Of a stretch of 64,000 nt of DNA, positions 11,255 through 22,019 are shown piece by piece. Under the pieces are notes generated by a model that did no database searches, was not told where the DNA came from, and saw only the letters and a list, made by a program, of their open reading frames with translations. A program made the position numbers and the translations under genes. Source of the DNA: Anniella stebbinsi (lineage: Eukaryota; Chordata; Lepidosauria; Squamata; Anniellidae); assembly GCA_029215795.1 (NCBI GenBank), contig JARDYH010000002.1, forward strand, positions 292,795,973-292,859,972. The letters are read 5' to 3'. Numbering within the stretch: position 1 is the first letter of the stretch; each line of letters starts with the position of its first letter.

Positions 11255-11571
11255 TAGGGATGTAAGAGAATTTCATTTCAGTTTGAAAATCATCAGAACC
11301 CGCCCTGTTTGCAAATCCAAATGGGAGCATATATATTTTTTAAAAACCTTGCACATTCCTGAACTTGCAATTGGGTTAAAAAATACATTTTTTCAGGTTT
11401 TAGTCAATGCAGGGTGGCAGCGGTGCACACTTTTGAAAAATGTGCAATTTCCCCATTTGAACAAAAAGGAAAACAGATTGCAAACAGAAATACGAGTGAG
11501 GTGAAATAAGCTTCCAAGTGGAATTTGGAGAATCTGTATGAGATCAACCATCCCTGTTTCTCCCATCCTTA
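11255..11571. repeat. Possible hAT-type remnant
   Basis: It starts TAGGGATGTAAGAG and ends with an inverted-looking CCCATCCTTA. The interior is AT-rich with repeated 'aaaatgtgcaattt' words, like the blocks at 16480-16790 and 51953-52358. The 8-bp flanks are only weakly alike. Its right flank was later hit by the Harbinger-like element at 11577. Confidence 0.35.
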
Positions 11572-11576
11572 GCATA

Positions 11577-12109
11577 GGGCATGTCTACACCATCCATTTA
11601 TCCCAGGGTCAGCTCGAGGTCATCCCTGTGCATCCAAATGATGCACAGGGGATCCTGGGGTCAACCAGGGATGACCACTCACTTTCCCCGGGATAAAATG
11701 GACTACTTTTATCCTAATTTTCCCCGTGATCCCGGGACAACCCCAAGGACCGCAGGCAGTGTGGTACAGGCTCTCAGTCCTCCCTCCTCCCTGTGAGTAG
11801 TGGGGCTCTTTAAATGGGCATGGAGCTGCACAGGGTGACTCTGTGCGCATTGAAGGGGGAGCAATTTCGCCATCCACAGGATGGCTGCCAGCACTTTTGT
11901 TTGAAGTTTCTTTTCTTACTTACTTTTTTGGAGGAGCAGGTCTGCCCAATTAGATGACTAGCTCCTCCTTCCAAAAAAAAAACCCACACGCTGCACTGGA
12001 TGTCCCTCTTTCCTTCTGGGATGTTGCGCTGGTGTTTGGACACTGGTCCCGGAAGCTGGAAAACCCGAGATCCTCCCATCCTGGAAGGCTCATAGATGTA
12101 GATGAGCCC
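11577..12109. mobile_element. Harbinger-like non-autonomous element (533 bp)
   Basis: The termini GGGCATGTCTACACC and the inverted GATGTAGATGAGCCC are flanked by ATA on both sides (11574-11576 and 12110-12112). This fits the 3-bp duplication of PIF/Harbinger elements. The interior shares long stretches with 35142-35612, e.g. CCAAATGATGCACAGGGGAT and TTTCCCCGGGATAAAATGGA. It has no transposase frame. Confidence 0.7.
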
Positions 12110-12302
12110 ATAGTTCTGGTCCCATAATGGGAACTGTATACCCATCCCTGAGTTCATGGTGTGGGGATCCAGGAAGTTGAACTATCAATTCAGAAGGGAA
12201 TCTGCACATAGAATTTTGCTTTCATGCATGTTTTCCCTACTGAACTAAGAACAATGTTTTTGGGTAGCCTTAAATAATTATAGATTTTCAAAGTAAGACA
12301 AT

Positions 12303-13389
12303 GGGCAGTATCCAACTGTATCACTTGGCAAACTTTAATAGTGCTAGTGGGGTCCGCCAAATCTTTCTGCTGTACAAGCAGTTGCCCATTATGGTTGCAC
12401 AACTGGTTGTGCAAGTAGTTGAACAACTGATTGTACAATGGGTTGCACAGGTGGAATTGGCAACTGGTTGCACAACAGATTGCACAAGCATAATGCACAA
12501 AAACCAGTGCAGCTGCTTGCGCAAATGTAATTTTAGTTGGATTCTCCTCTTGTATATAGTTTGGAAGCGCCATTCAGCCGCACCCGGCCAACGGCCTGGG
12601 GGCGGGGAGGCTTTTGCGGCAGGGGAGGGAAGAGAAGAGATGTGCCCGCTCCTGATTGGAGAGCGGAATTCTGGTGCCACTGGAAGGGGAGGGGTTGAGT
12701 GCTATGTAAGAGAGAGCCACCCTCCCCTTCCTCCTCTTTCTCCATGCAGCTCCCTCCCTCCCTGTTCTCAATGTGGGTTTGCCAGTTGCCTATTGGGGCT
12801 GAGTAGGAATTTTTTACTCATGTTCTGAATTGGCCATGAGTTTTTTCGCCTACTCCACACTGTGAGATGGGTCAGGGTGTATTTAAATAGGCAAATTGGC
12901 TACGCATTTAACTTGGTCTCATTTTCAATCTGGCAGATAGGAAGGGGCATCCAGAGAGGTATGGATAAGGCACTGTTCTGGTGACTGGTAATTCCTGAGG
13001 CTCCCAGCTTTGAGCCCCGCAGCCTGACTTGGGAGATAAGGGTTACTTTTGAGACCAACCCTTCTCACCTACCCAGAGCCATGTGGCCTGGAGGGAGGCG
13101 ACACAAGAAGGTCTCCCTCCCCGAAAGGGGCAGCACACAGAGAGGTGGAGTTATTGCGCCTACTCACGAGCTAGAATGGCTCACCCGAAATGGGGAAAAG
13201 AGGGGCCTGTGGATAGGCCTATACTGGATACCCCTTAGGACCCCCTTTGCAGATCTTTCAATAAATGTGGCCCTTGTTTAAACCCATTTCACGTGTCTCG
13301 TCTCTTCATTTACTTCCTCTGTCTGCAACTTAGTTTCCACTAGCACAACTTCATTCATGCTAATGAAATGACACAGTTGGATATTGCCC
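12303..13389. mobile_element. DNA transposon with an internal LTR-like insertion
   Basis: Inverted ends GGGCAGTATCCAACTGTATC and GACACAGTTGGATATTGCCC enclose 1.09 kb. Just inside each end lies a GTGCTAGTGG word, again inverted. The left interior (12360-12530) is a degenerate series of inverted GTTGCACAAC/GTTGTGCAA words. Most of the rest is the LTR-like block. Flanking triplets do not match, so the superfamily is not assigned. Confidence 0.6.
12562..13327 (+). repeat. Probable solo LTR of an endogenous retroelement
   Basis: This 766-base block runs from TG to CA. It has a U3-like GC-rich first half, a TATA-like TATTTAAATAG at 12880, an AATAAA at 13260-13265, and a G/T-rich end containing GTGTCTCGTCTCTTCATTTA. 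The flanking tetramers AGTT and ACTT differ at one base. No gag, pol or env sequence adjoins, so it would be a solo LTR. An alternative is that the block is native cargo of the surrounding DNA transposon. Confidence 0.4.
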
Positions 13390-13553
13390 TTTGATCAATA
13401 CAATCCTAAATAACACTTGAGATTAGACAACTCTTATTATGTAATCTATTTGGATATGGATCTGTCTCAGATTATTCAGATACATGTTTTATCATGTTTG
13501 CAATGTTTGTTGTATAGCCACCTGTTGTTCTTAATTGTGCTTTCATAAACTAT

Positions 13554-13557
<4 letters not shown>

Positions 13558-13595
<38 letters not shown>
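13558..13595. repeat. (GA)n microsatellite
   Basis: About 19 GA units, directly before a foldback MITE. Confidence 0.95.
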
Positions 13596-13597
<2 letters not shown>

Positions 13598-13598
13598 C

Positions 13599-13721
13599 AG
13601 GATCTACACTACTGCTTTATAAAGGTTTATAATGGTTTTGACAACTGTTTGGTCCCAGGACACATTCTCTATACCATTTTCAAAATGTTCAAAGTATTAT
13701 ATCCTTCTTGGTGTAGAAAGC
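13599..13721. mobile_element. Foldback MITE, TCTACAC family
   Basis: The left end GGATCTACACTACTGCTTTA and right end TATCCTTCTTGGTGTAG match the copy at 21131-21258 almost throughout. The shared middle is GTTTTGACAACTGTTTGG. The copy abuts a GA microsatellite. Confidence 0.65.
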
Positions 13722-16015
13722 AAAATTAAGAGCAGTAGATGATTTCCCCTGTTTTTTATTTTCTGTGTATCTTTTATCTTTTCTTTTCTTTCGCTCACAG
13801 CAGAATTTTAATGATAAAGTGCTTTTTCTGCTTTTAACAATAATCAAACTTCATGCCTTATTTTAATTTGAATACTACAAAAAAGGGCTCTCTGACAAGT
13901 GGAAAATAGATTCTCTTGACTTTATAGCAACTCTCACACACAAGAAAGATGGAATGCCAAAGAGAGTTTTTAAATGTAAACATGACAATTGGTAGCTGTA
14001 AAAATGTTGTTTTTAAAGGAGGAAGAAAGAGAAAAATTTCTGTAGTTAAATGTTTAGCATTTACTACATTGAACTGAAAACCAATAAAAGCAAAATGTGT
14101 TGTATCGTGGCAACCAGCCTTCAGCCTTTAGCAGAGAATAAAGCATATTTTTTTCCTGACTGTGCATCTTCACAGTTTGTATAACTACACATTTCTTCAT
14201 TTTTCATTCTTTTTATTGTGTGGAAAGTTACAGCACCAGACATGGAAAAAGCAACAATATTTAGAGCAGTCGGAACTTGTTCCATCTTTATTGCTTCAGT
14301 TTTTGTTATTAATGGGATTATGCGCCATACTAAAAAAAATAAAAATAAAGAACAGACCATTGAACATAATACATAAAAAATATAGTATTTTATTGATATT
14401 CATTATGTCACATCCTATTCTGCCACAACCTGCATGCATCCAGCACCAAATGAGTCAGCATGGAACCAGCGGGAGCATCGCAAATGCAATAGTAATAATA
14501 CATAAGAGACTGAGCCTTCTGACAATGTGAATCAGAGGTTACTTAAGTACAGGATAGGTTATTTTTGTTCTGTTCTTCTCTTCTTTATAAAAGTACAATA
14601 AAGATCCAGGATTTGGGTATATGGTAGGTTAGGATGACTTATTTCACGATCCCATATTTGTAGGAGTCTCCAAAACAAGAACCCTATTGCTGGTGCAGCT
14701 TTGGTATTCTCTGGAGAGCCCTCCTAGTTCTCTGTCCCCTGTTTGTACCCCCATCTTTTCCTTCATCATTGCCTCTGGTGTTTCTGACTCTACATCCCAT
14801 TCTCCTTTTATTTCCTCAGTGTAACCTTCTCCCTAACACACACCCATCACCATTACCTTTTATCTCTTGCTTCCAACCTTTTATTATTTCCAACACAATT
14901 GGTCCACTTCCCATCTGTTATTCACTGATCTCCTGTTCCTCAGAAATGGCTGAACTGGGACACAGATGAGAAGTGCAGAAAGCTATGTACTATGGAAGAA
15001 GTGGTAAATTTAGCCTAAAACTGGTTTCTGAAGTTACTTGAAGGGAAACTTTGAACCCAAAGGGCTGAAAATATTCTAATAGCCCTCCAGAAGCTGTCTA
15101 AAGGCAGCATTTTGTTATACCTAGATTAGAGCTAGGGAAGTGTCCAACAATATAAAGAGATAAGGTTTTCATAAGGCTTCTCCCCTTCCTTTTTTATAAT
15201 TGTGTCCCCAGTGACTGAGGTGAGGGAAAAGATATTCATCACCATCAAATTGTTATTTGTCTTGGCATAAGTCATAAGAAAAAGAAAATGGAAGCTGGAC
15301 AGCTATCCCTGGCCATGACACAGAAAATATTGTCATTTCTCCAGGAAAAGTTAGGGTGACAAAATGGGAATTTAGAATTATATACAACTTGGCAAAACTC
15401 CAGCTACACAGCAACCTTAAAGAAATGACACCTAGAAGCTATGGTCTGTGTCTCAAATTCCAGTTTCTAGACTGAGATCTGGTTATTCACTGGTGCAGAT
15501 GCTCAGAGGCATCTTCTGAATGAATTGTGGGTCATTCTTAGTAGTGATGGGTGAATAATACACCTTAGCTTGATTTGGAATGGGCTTAGCTAAAATGAGT
15601 TGATTCTCCCCAATTACAATAATAATTGTTTTTCTTAAGCCTGAAATCTGAACTCCATCACCATCTTGATGACATTTTAGGAGAATGATAAATATTTTCT
15701 TCAAGCCTTCTTGAAAGCCACTAAACACTCCCTGCAACCCCTTGGATCCTAGTCTACACCCCTTTGCCCTTGCCCCCAAATGCACCTGATCTTGGCAGTG
15801 GCAGTGTTCAGACCTTGTGGGAGGTTTCTCTGTGAGACTGCTATTATTCCCTTTCTCCCTGGCACCTTGAACACTGCAATGGCAGTGCTCAGGTACCAGG
15901 GTGGGTTCTCAACCTGGACTTGTGCTTGAGTGAGTTTTTTTTAAAAAAATTAAGGCTGATATGGGTGGGCCACACATATATGGATGGCTTAGTCATGCAA
16001 ACACCCACATGGAAT
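13722..16015. other. Unrecognised DNA
   Basis: I find no recognised repeat or gene in this 2.3 kb. Frames here are short and without family resemblance. Confidence 0.4.
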
Positions 16016-16023
16016 GATAATGG

Positions 16024-16338
16024 TAGGTTAACCATATGGAAGGGAGGACCAGGTTCCTGTATCTTTAACAGTTGTATAGAAAAGGAAATTTCAGCAGGTG
16101 TCATTTGTATGCATACAGCACCTGGTGACATTCCCTCTTCATCACAACAGTTAAAGCTGCAGGAGCCCTGCCCTCTTTTGTATCTGGTCAATAGGGCAGG
16201 GTTCCTGCAGCTTTCACTGCTGTGAGAAGGAATTTCACAAGGTGGTGCATGCATACAAATGACACCTGCTGAAATTTCCTTTTCTATACAACTGTTAAAG
16301 ATACAGGAGCCCGGTCCTCCCTTCCATAGGTCAGCCTA
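16024..16338. mobile_element. hAT MITE (315 bp)
   Basis: Ends TAGGTTAACCATATGG and CATAGGTCAGCCTA are inverted copies. A perfect 8-bp duplication GATAATGG flanks the element (16016-16023 and 16339-16346). Subterminal and central parts are also inverted: the TATCTTTAACAGTTGTATAG word recurs inverted at the right end, and GCTGCAGGAGCCCTGCCCTC recurs inverted at the centre. It is therefore a long foldback. Same family as 16862 and 31962. Confidence 0.85.
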
Positions 16339-16346
16339 GATAATGG

Positions 16347-16861
16347 AAGCACATTGATGTATAAACAATGAAAAATTCTTAGATACTACAATTATTTTCT
16401 TCTGGTTTTAGAGGTACTGAATCTCTGAATGCCTAGTGCTATGAGTGAACATGGGGAAAGGTTGTAATCTTGATGCCCCTCTTGCATGTAAGCTTCCGAA
16501 AGTGGGATGGATGGATCAGTCTATTTCTGGTCCATGTCAATTTCATATGTGTTCATAATTCTGTTCCATCCCATTTCCATATCAATCTGTGATTGTTTTA
16601 AAAGAAAACCCTGGACAACACATTACATTAATTTTAGTGGATTTTAAAATAATTTCATATGCATTTGTACGCATGTTACCTAAAATGAGCATTTTTCATC
16701 CAGTTTGTCCTAAAATGTGTTTGTATGCATTTTTACCTAAAGTATGCATTTTATATGTATGTTTTTTGAGCAGGAACTCATGTCTGTGTTTTCCAGTGGA
16801 GGACCCCATCCAAAAATTCAGAGAAGTGCAAAAACTGGATGATTACTGTGTTCCAATCTAG
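16347..16861. other. AT-rich DNA between two hAT MITEs
   Basis: The part 16600-16770 has repeated 'atgcatttttacctaaa / aaaatgtgtttgtatgcat' words like those at 52080-52250 and 11300-11470, suggesting an old repeat without clear ends. Nothing else is recognised. Confidence 0.35.
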
Positions 16862-17182
16862 TGGGCTGACCATATGAAAAGAAGAACAGGGCTCATGTAG
16901 CTTTAACAGTTATAGAGAAAAGGAAATTTCAGCCGGTATCATTTGTATGCATTTCGTACCTGGTGAAATTCCCTCTTCATTACAACATTAAAGCTGCAGG
17001 GGGGACCCTGCTCTCTTTTGTATCTGGTCACTCTTGTATAGTGCCTGCAACTTTAACTGTTGTGATGTAGAGGGGATTTCACCAGGTACTAATTGCATAC
17101 AAATGACACCAGCTGAAATTCCCTTTTCTCTGCAACTGTTAAAGTTACATGAACCCTGTCCTCCTTTTCATATGGTCAGCTA
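16862..17182. mobile_element. hAT MITE (321 bp)
   Basis: It has the same structure and words as the copy at 16024. The termini TGGGCTGACCATATG and CATATGGTCAGCTA are each slightly decayed. The flanks CAATCTAG and GATCTACA resemble each other only partly, so the duplication has eroded. This copy looks older than those at 16024 and 31962. Confidence 0.75.
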
Positions 17183-17278
17183 GATCTACATCTTAAGTTC
17201 AGGAAGTGCAATCAGGTTGATCTGCTTAAAAAGGCTGACCAATCAAATTCCTCAAGCATTCCTCTCCCAGAGTCACTA

Positions 17279-17355
17279 GGTTGGCCACTGTTAGAAGCAA
17301 TGTTGGACTGCACAACTCTTTGGCCTGATCCAATACGACTCTTGTTATGTTAGTT
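17279..17355 (+). repeat. CR1-like LINE or SINE 3' tail fragment
   Basis: The end of the fragment (TTGGACTGCACAACTCTTTGG, then CCTGATCCAATACGACTCTT, then GTTATGTTA) matches the 3' tail of the elements at 40060 and 34640. Only the last 70 or so bases are present. Confidence 0.5.
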
Positions 17356-18780
17356 ATTACAAAGGCTACCAAATGTGTTTACTTGTCCTCTAAGGAGCTC
17401 TTTCTTCCAGTGGAAATTTTTGAAAAGGGGGTGGTGTGTGGGAGAGAATATGGTCAATAACAATGCCATGAGAAATGGTCTAGATATTAGGATGTAAAGT
17501 TCTTGATGTCAGTGAGTTCAATGTGATTCATATGGTGCTGTTAAAGCTAACTGTATTGGAAATGATCTTCCATTTTAATGTTTGTCTGTCAACACAAACA
17601 GCGGGGATTCCAGCTTTAAATTAAAAGTCACTCTAGGCTTTCCAATGGAGCACCCAAGTACTTAAGAGTTTTATTAATGTGATTCCAAATGTGGCGTGAA
17701 AGCAGAGTCTGAATGTCTGAAATAAGTTGCTTCATTAGGTTTCATGGCTTTTCTGGGGTTGTTGTTTTGTTCTGCTGAGATTTAACGATTCTAATGCTGG
17801 ACTGGAATTATATTCAGGTTAAACAAGATTCCAGAATTAGTTCCACGGCATGACATATGTTTTTTTTTAAAAATGGAACAACACAGCAGGCTCCCTTGTG
17901 CACACATTTGCTTGGGAACCGAGAAGAACAAAATGAATTTGTTTTACAGTCATTCTGCTGGCAATAATTTTTCTACATGTTTTCCGCCAGGCAAGAAAAG
18001 AGAGGAAAATGCTGTTTGAGGATTTTTAAGGGTGATTTGTACCTCAAAATAATATATAAAACACTAGGAGGTAGTCTGTGAATATACACGGGAAGCACAA
18101 TATTATGAGAGAAGGTCAGTCTTTCATATTGTAACCTGAAGCATCTTTTGTTTGGGCGATGTCATAGACATTATGGCCTCAACTCCAGCATTTTCTGGTT
18201 GTGACCTTCAAGTTAGTTTAAATTTATTGCTCACTAGGAGCACTGTTATAGTTTGACTTGTGGCTTGTTATATAGCCGACTCCAAAACAACTTTTACTCC
18301 TACTCCTACTCCCATGCTTAGCTTAACTACCTCCTTTATCCTTGCGTTTGGGGAGTTTTATAAGGACAAAGGCAAATGTCAACAGTGTAAAGTTACTTTA
18401 ATAAAACCTGACCAAGATTGAGTTTCCTACTTGGCAGTTTGCCACTGGGAATCCCTTTGTTAGTGCTGTAAAATTTCCTGTGACAAATAGGACTCCTTTT
18501 ATTTTGCTCCCTCTGACTGAGCACAGTTTAATTAAAAGGTGAAGAGTCTGATAGCAAATGCTGAAATCCACAAAACACACGGTGTGGAGTACAGTCATAC
18601 GGGCTTTGCAGAGGCTTTTTGTAAGGGTAGGTTGCTTGTGAATTGGAGCTGTGGTTGTCTGACATGGAAACAGCAGTAGGAAAGGTAGAACACCTGCATT
18701 TTGAACTCTGCCAAGCTGTGGATGTCCATCATTTATTTCCATGAAACAGAGGTATGAAGAACATTTGTAACATGGTCTGT
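17356..18780. other. Repeat-poor non-coding DNA
   Basis: No repeat or gene is recognised in 1.4 kb. The stretch 17560-17800 is complex, balanced in composition and free of simple repeats, so it is a candidate for a conserved non-coding element. This is a guess that needs comparison with other genomes. Confidence 0.35.
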
Positions 18781-18781
18781 A

Positions 18782-18817
<36 letters not shown>

Positions 18818-19830
18818 TAATAATAGTAACAATTTATTTCTTACCCGCCTCTCCGTCTGGATCGAGGCGGGGAACAACAACATGATAAAATACACAAAAC
18901 TGACCAAAACATGACACATATTATTAAAACTGCATAAAAAATCCTAAAACATCCTAAAAACATCCTTAAAACATTCTAAAATTCCACTGGATATGCCTGC
19001 CGGAAGAGAACAGTCTTTATAGCTTTCTTAAATTCTAAAAGACTGTTAAGTTGATGAGTCTCCTCTGGCAGGTCATTCCACAGTCTGGGAGCGGCAGAAG
19101 AGAAGGTCCTCTGGGTAACGGTTGTCAGCCTAGTCTTGGCCGACTGCAGTAAGTTCTTCCCAGAGGACCTGAGCATGCGGGGCGGATTGTATGGGAGAAG
19201 GCGATCCTGCAGGTAACCTGGACCCAAACCATGTAGGGTTTTAAAGGTAATAACCAACACTTTATACTTCGCCCGGAAACTAATTGGCAGCCAGTGGAGC
19301 GATTTTAAAGCTGGCATAATATGGTCACCCCTAGATGTACCGGTGACCAACCTGGCTGCCATATTTTGAACTAGTTGAAGTTTCCGGACTAGGCACAGAG
19401 GTAGCCCTATGTACAGCGCATTGCAGAAGTCGAGCTTCGAAGTTACCAGCGCGTGCACTACCATCTTTAGGTCTTCCAACTCTAGGAAGGGGCGCAGCTG
19501 GCGTATCAGCGGAAGCTGATAGTAGGCACTCCTGGCCATTGCATCTATCTGGGCTGTCATTTGGAGCGACGGATCCAGGAGCACCCCCAAGCTGCGAACA
19601 CAGTCTTTCAGGGGGAGTGTAACCCCATCCAGAACTGGTTGACACACCTCCAAATCCAGGTTGCGGCCTTTGACAGCAAGCACCTCCGTCTTGTCTGGAT
19701 TCAGCTTCAGTTTGTTTTTCCTCATCCAGCCCATTACCGCCTCCAAGCATTCATTCAGAGGAGACACACTATCCTTAGCTGGTGCTGTTATCGAAGGCAT
19801 AGAGAAATATATTTGGGTGTCATCAGCAAG
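18782..19830 (-). mobile_element. L2-type LINE, 3' part
   Basis: The copy runs on the minus strand from a truncation at about 19830, just inside the ADDTQIY catalytic box, to a 3' end of (AAT)n at 18783-18836. The 3' UTR is short (about 140 bases) and contains a GAGGCGGGTAAGAAATAAAT word. Its coding part (18976-19800) is intact. Compared with the L2 at 3.8-8.9 kb it is much younger. Confidence 0.75.
18976..19830 (-). pseudogene. LINE ORF2 C-terminal half, uninterrupted
   Basis: The 274 residues from the internal Met at 19800 hold the RT thumb and C-terminal region of an L2/CR1-group ORF2. Marks are KLKLNPDKTEVL (about residues 30-41), SLGVLLD (70-76), VTSKLDFCNALYIGLP (119-134), LQLVQNMAARLV (141-152) and LHWLPISFRAKYKVL (168-182), then the family's RTFSSAAPRLWNDLP near the end. 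The upstream D-D catalytic box is partly present (LADDTQIYFS) before the truncation. The endonuclease and most of the polymerase are missing, so the product would be inactive. Clade assignment rests on motif memory. Confidence 0.75.
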
Positions 19831-19892
19831 TCAAGAAAGGATAACTTACTGCCTAGTTAGGCAGTTAAAGCAGCAGCAGCAGTCCTCAGACT

Positions 19893-20305
19893 TAATATAT
19901 ATGCTAATTTATATGTATAGATGCAAATTTAGAAATAATTGCTATAACTGGAATAGAAATATAATATATGTCATCTAGTGAAGACATATATTAAGCACTA
20001 GGTGAATATTTACCTAGTGGTGACCTGTGTGCCTGCTCAGTCTGTTGTCCAGGTGCTAACTGTTGATAGGGCAATTTAGTATCAGCTAATATAAAACCTA
20101 CTTAGAGTAGACCCTTTGAAATGAATGGGATTTAAGTCAGTCATGACTTACAGGAGCCCCATTCATTTCAATTGGTCTGGTCTAAGTATGTTGGATTTTA
20201 CCTTTTGTCTTTAAATCAAACTTGGACTGGACAACTCATCAAATAGAGGACACCTTCAAACAGAGGACTGGCCTCTGTAAAGTAGGACACCTGGCCACCT
20301 TATAC
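19893..20305. repeat. hAT-type right half, copy 1, with nested small repeat
   Basis: It shares TATGTATAGATGCAAATTTA-type sequence and the right-hand part CAAACAGAGGACTGGCCTCT with 21358-21665. It ends CTGGCCACCTTA, a decayed form of the TGGTCACCCTA hAT terminus. At 20085-20205 it is interrupted by an inverted 'gtagaccctttgaaatgaatggg...cccattcatttcaattggtct' element, like the one split at 40497-41129. Confidence 0.5.
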
Positions 20306-21130
20306 CTTAAGTGAAGAGGAGGTGTTTTGAATAAATGGCTTCTGGAGAGCAGTCTATCTGTGTCTCTTAAACCATTTCCAGGAGTTACAGTATAAACAAC
20401 CGTTTAAAAGATGGGACTGTGGTAGAAAGAATGAAAAAGTATAGCAATATTGAAAATTAAAACAGAATGAATCGATTAAGCAAATGAAAAGAATGTAATA
20501 CAGCTGGAATTAACAATTGAAACATTGTGGATCTCTTGGCTCCAGCAAATGCTAACTTTGCTCTAACTGCTGTGTGACAATGTAGATAACAAGGAAGTAA
20601 AAATGTGAAAGTTTAGAAATCGTGTTTGAGGGCTGTCCCTTTTCAATGAAAAACATCCAGTTCTGACTGAAAGAAATGAGGTATTCCAGATGACTCTTTG
20701 CCTCTGGAAGCTCTTGTTCAGACTGCAATCATACTGCAACCTATATCCAAAACTCACTGGAATTCCAACCCCAAATCAAGCACAAAATCCCTGCAGATCT
20801 TTCCTACGCAACATCCCTTGCCAGAAACTCTACCCAGTGGCACAGATCTCCAGCCAAATTTCAGATTTCACCATAAATGACGCACCGAACATTGGACAGC
20901 TTGAGATACTTATTTACCATGCCAAAGTTTGCCCTCCTGAAATTTCTAGTAATTTCTAGTAACATGCATCAAGGTGGCATGCAATTCTGGTCATGTCAAA
21001 TGGGCCTACACATAAAAAGTGTCTGGAGATGGAAGGAGGAATAATTATTTTATTTTTATGAAACAATATGCTGGCATTTTTACTTTGAAGTATTCTATGC
21101 AGTAGCATAGTTCTGAAATGAATCCAAGGT
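20306..21130. other. Unrecognised DNA
   Basis: No repeat or gene is recognised. Confidence 0.35.
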
Positions 21131-21258
21131 AGGATCTACACTACTGCTTTAAAATGGTTTATAACGGTTTTGACAACTGTTGGGACCCATGACACGCTCC
21201 ATATACAGTTTTTAAACCATTTCCAGAGTGTTATATCCTGCTTGGTGTAGATCTGGTC
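21131..21258. mobile_element. Foldback MITE, TCTACAC family
   Basis: The left end GGATCTACACTACTGCTTTA and right end TATCCTGCTTGGTGTAGATC form partial inverted ends. The interior GGTTTTGACAACTGTTGGGA matches the copies at 13599 and 43137. Confidence 0.65.
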
Positions 21259-21357
21259 CAAGCAAATTTATCCATTCTGTCCACAGCACTGAATTCTGCC
21301 TGTATTTGTAATATGGTGCAAATAAAAGACAGTGCTTTGCATAAAATTTGTATACAA

Positions 21358-21665
21358 TTTGCATATGCTAGTATATATGTATAGATACAAATTTAGAAAT
21401 GATTATTATAATTTAAATAGAAATATAGTTTATCTCACTATAGTGTGGAAATTGTGACAAAATTATCTATATGCCTGCCTGTTCAGTCTGATGTTCAGAT
21501 GGTTATTGTTGATGGGCAACAGTTTTTACAGTTCTTAATCTTTAAACTGGAAATGGACAAGACTGCCCTTTAAATGGAGGTCGCCTTCAACTGGAAGATG
21601 GTCTCCTGGCAGCTCTTCAAACAGAGGACTGTCCTCTGTAAAAGAGAGTGCATGGTCACCCTGAC
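21358..21665. repeat. hAT-type right half, copy 2
   Basis: Homologous to 19893-20305 in the same orientation, without the nested insertion. It ends GCATGGTCACCCTG, the inverted form of the TAGGGTGACC terminus used by the elements at 3882 and 10655. No left terminus is present. Confidence 0.5.
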
Positions 21666-21732
21666 ACATAATAATATTAGTGTTCAAAATGCTTCACATG
21701 CCTTATGTTTTTGTAATCTTTACAACAACTCA

Positions 21733-21848
21733 GAGCCTATCTACACTACTGCTTTAAAATGGTTTATAGTTTTAAACCAGTTAATAACAGTTATTAACCA
21801 GTTTAAAACTGTTATAAACCATTTTAAAGCAGTAATGTAGATAGGCTC
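21733..21848. mobile_element. Palindromic MITE (116 bp)
   Basis: It is almost one uninterrupted palindrome. It begins GAGCCTATCTACACTACTGC and ends with the inverse (one base changed), and the arms meet near AGTTAATAACAGTTATTAAC. The right arm carries three extra bases relative to the left. The termini match the element at 43137, which has a clear TAT duplication. Confidence 0.8.
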
Positions 21849-21901
21849 ACTGTAAGATGAAAAAGTATTACTTGTCCCCATATTGCAGATGGGAGAACTG
21901 G

Positions 21902-22019
21902 GAGCCTATCTACACTACTGCTTTAAAACGGTTTATAACAGTTTTAAACTGGTTAATAACCATTATTAACTGGTTTAAACTGTTATAAACCGTTTTAAAG
22001 CAGTAGTGTAGATAGGCTC
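21902..22019. mobile_element. Palindromic MITE (118 bp), second copy
   Basis: Same family as 21733-21848 and only 53 bases from it. Here the arms are more nearly perfect and meet at GGTTAATAACCATTATTAAC. Flanking triplets TGG and TGA are not a clear duplication. Confidence 0.8.

Noticed and set aside
12880..12890. A host gene promoter with TATA box
   Set aside because: The TATA-like word lies in an LTR-like block within a transposon and no gene follows.
19331..19750. A 139-residue frame on the minus strand
   Set aside because: It is an alternative frame of the LINE ORF2 at 18976-19800 with no motifs of its own.
18976..19800. A host protein-coding gene of 274 residues
   Set aside because: The motifs (KLNPDKTEVL, SKLDFCN, LHWLP, APRLWNDLP) are those of a LINE ORF2 and a microsatellite tail follows the 3' UTR.
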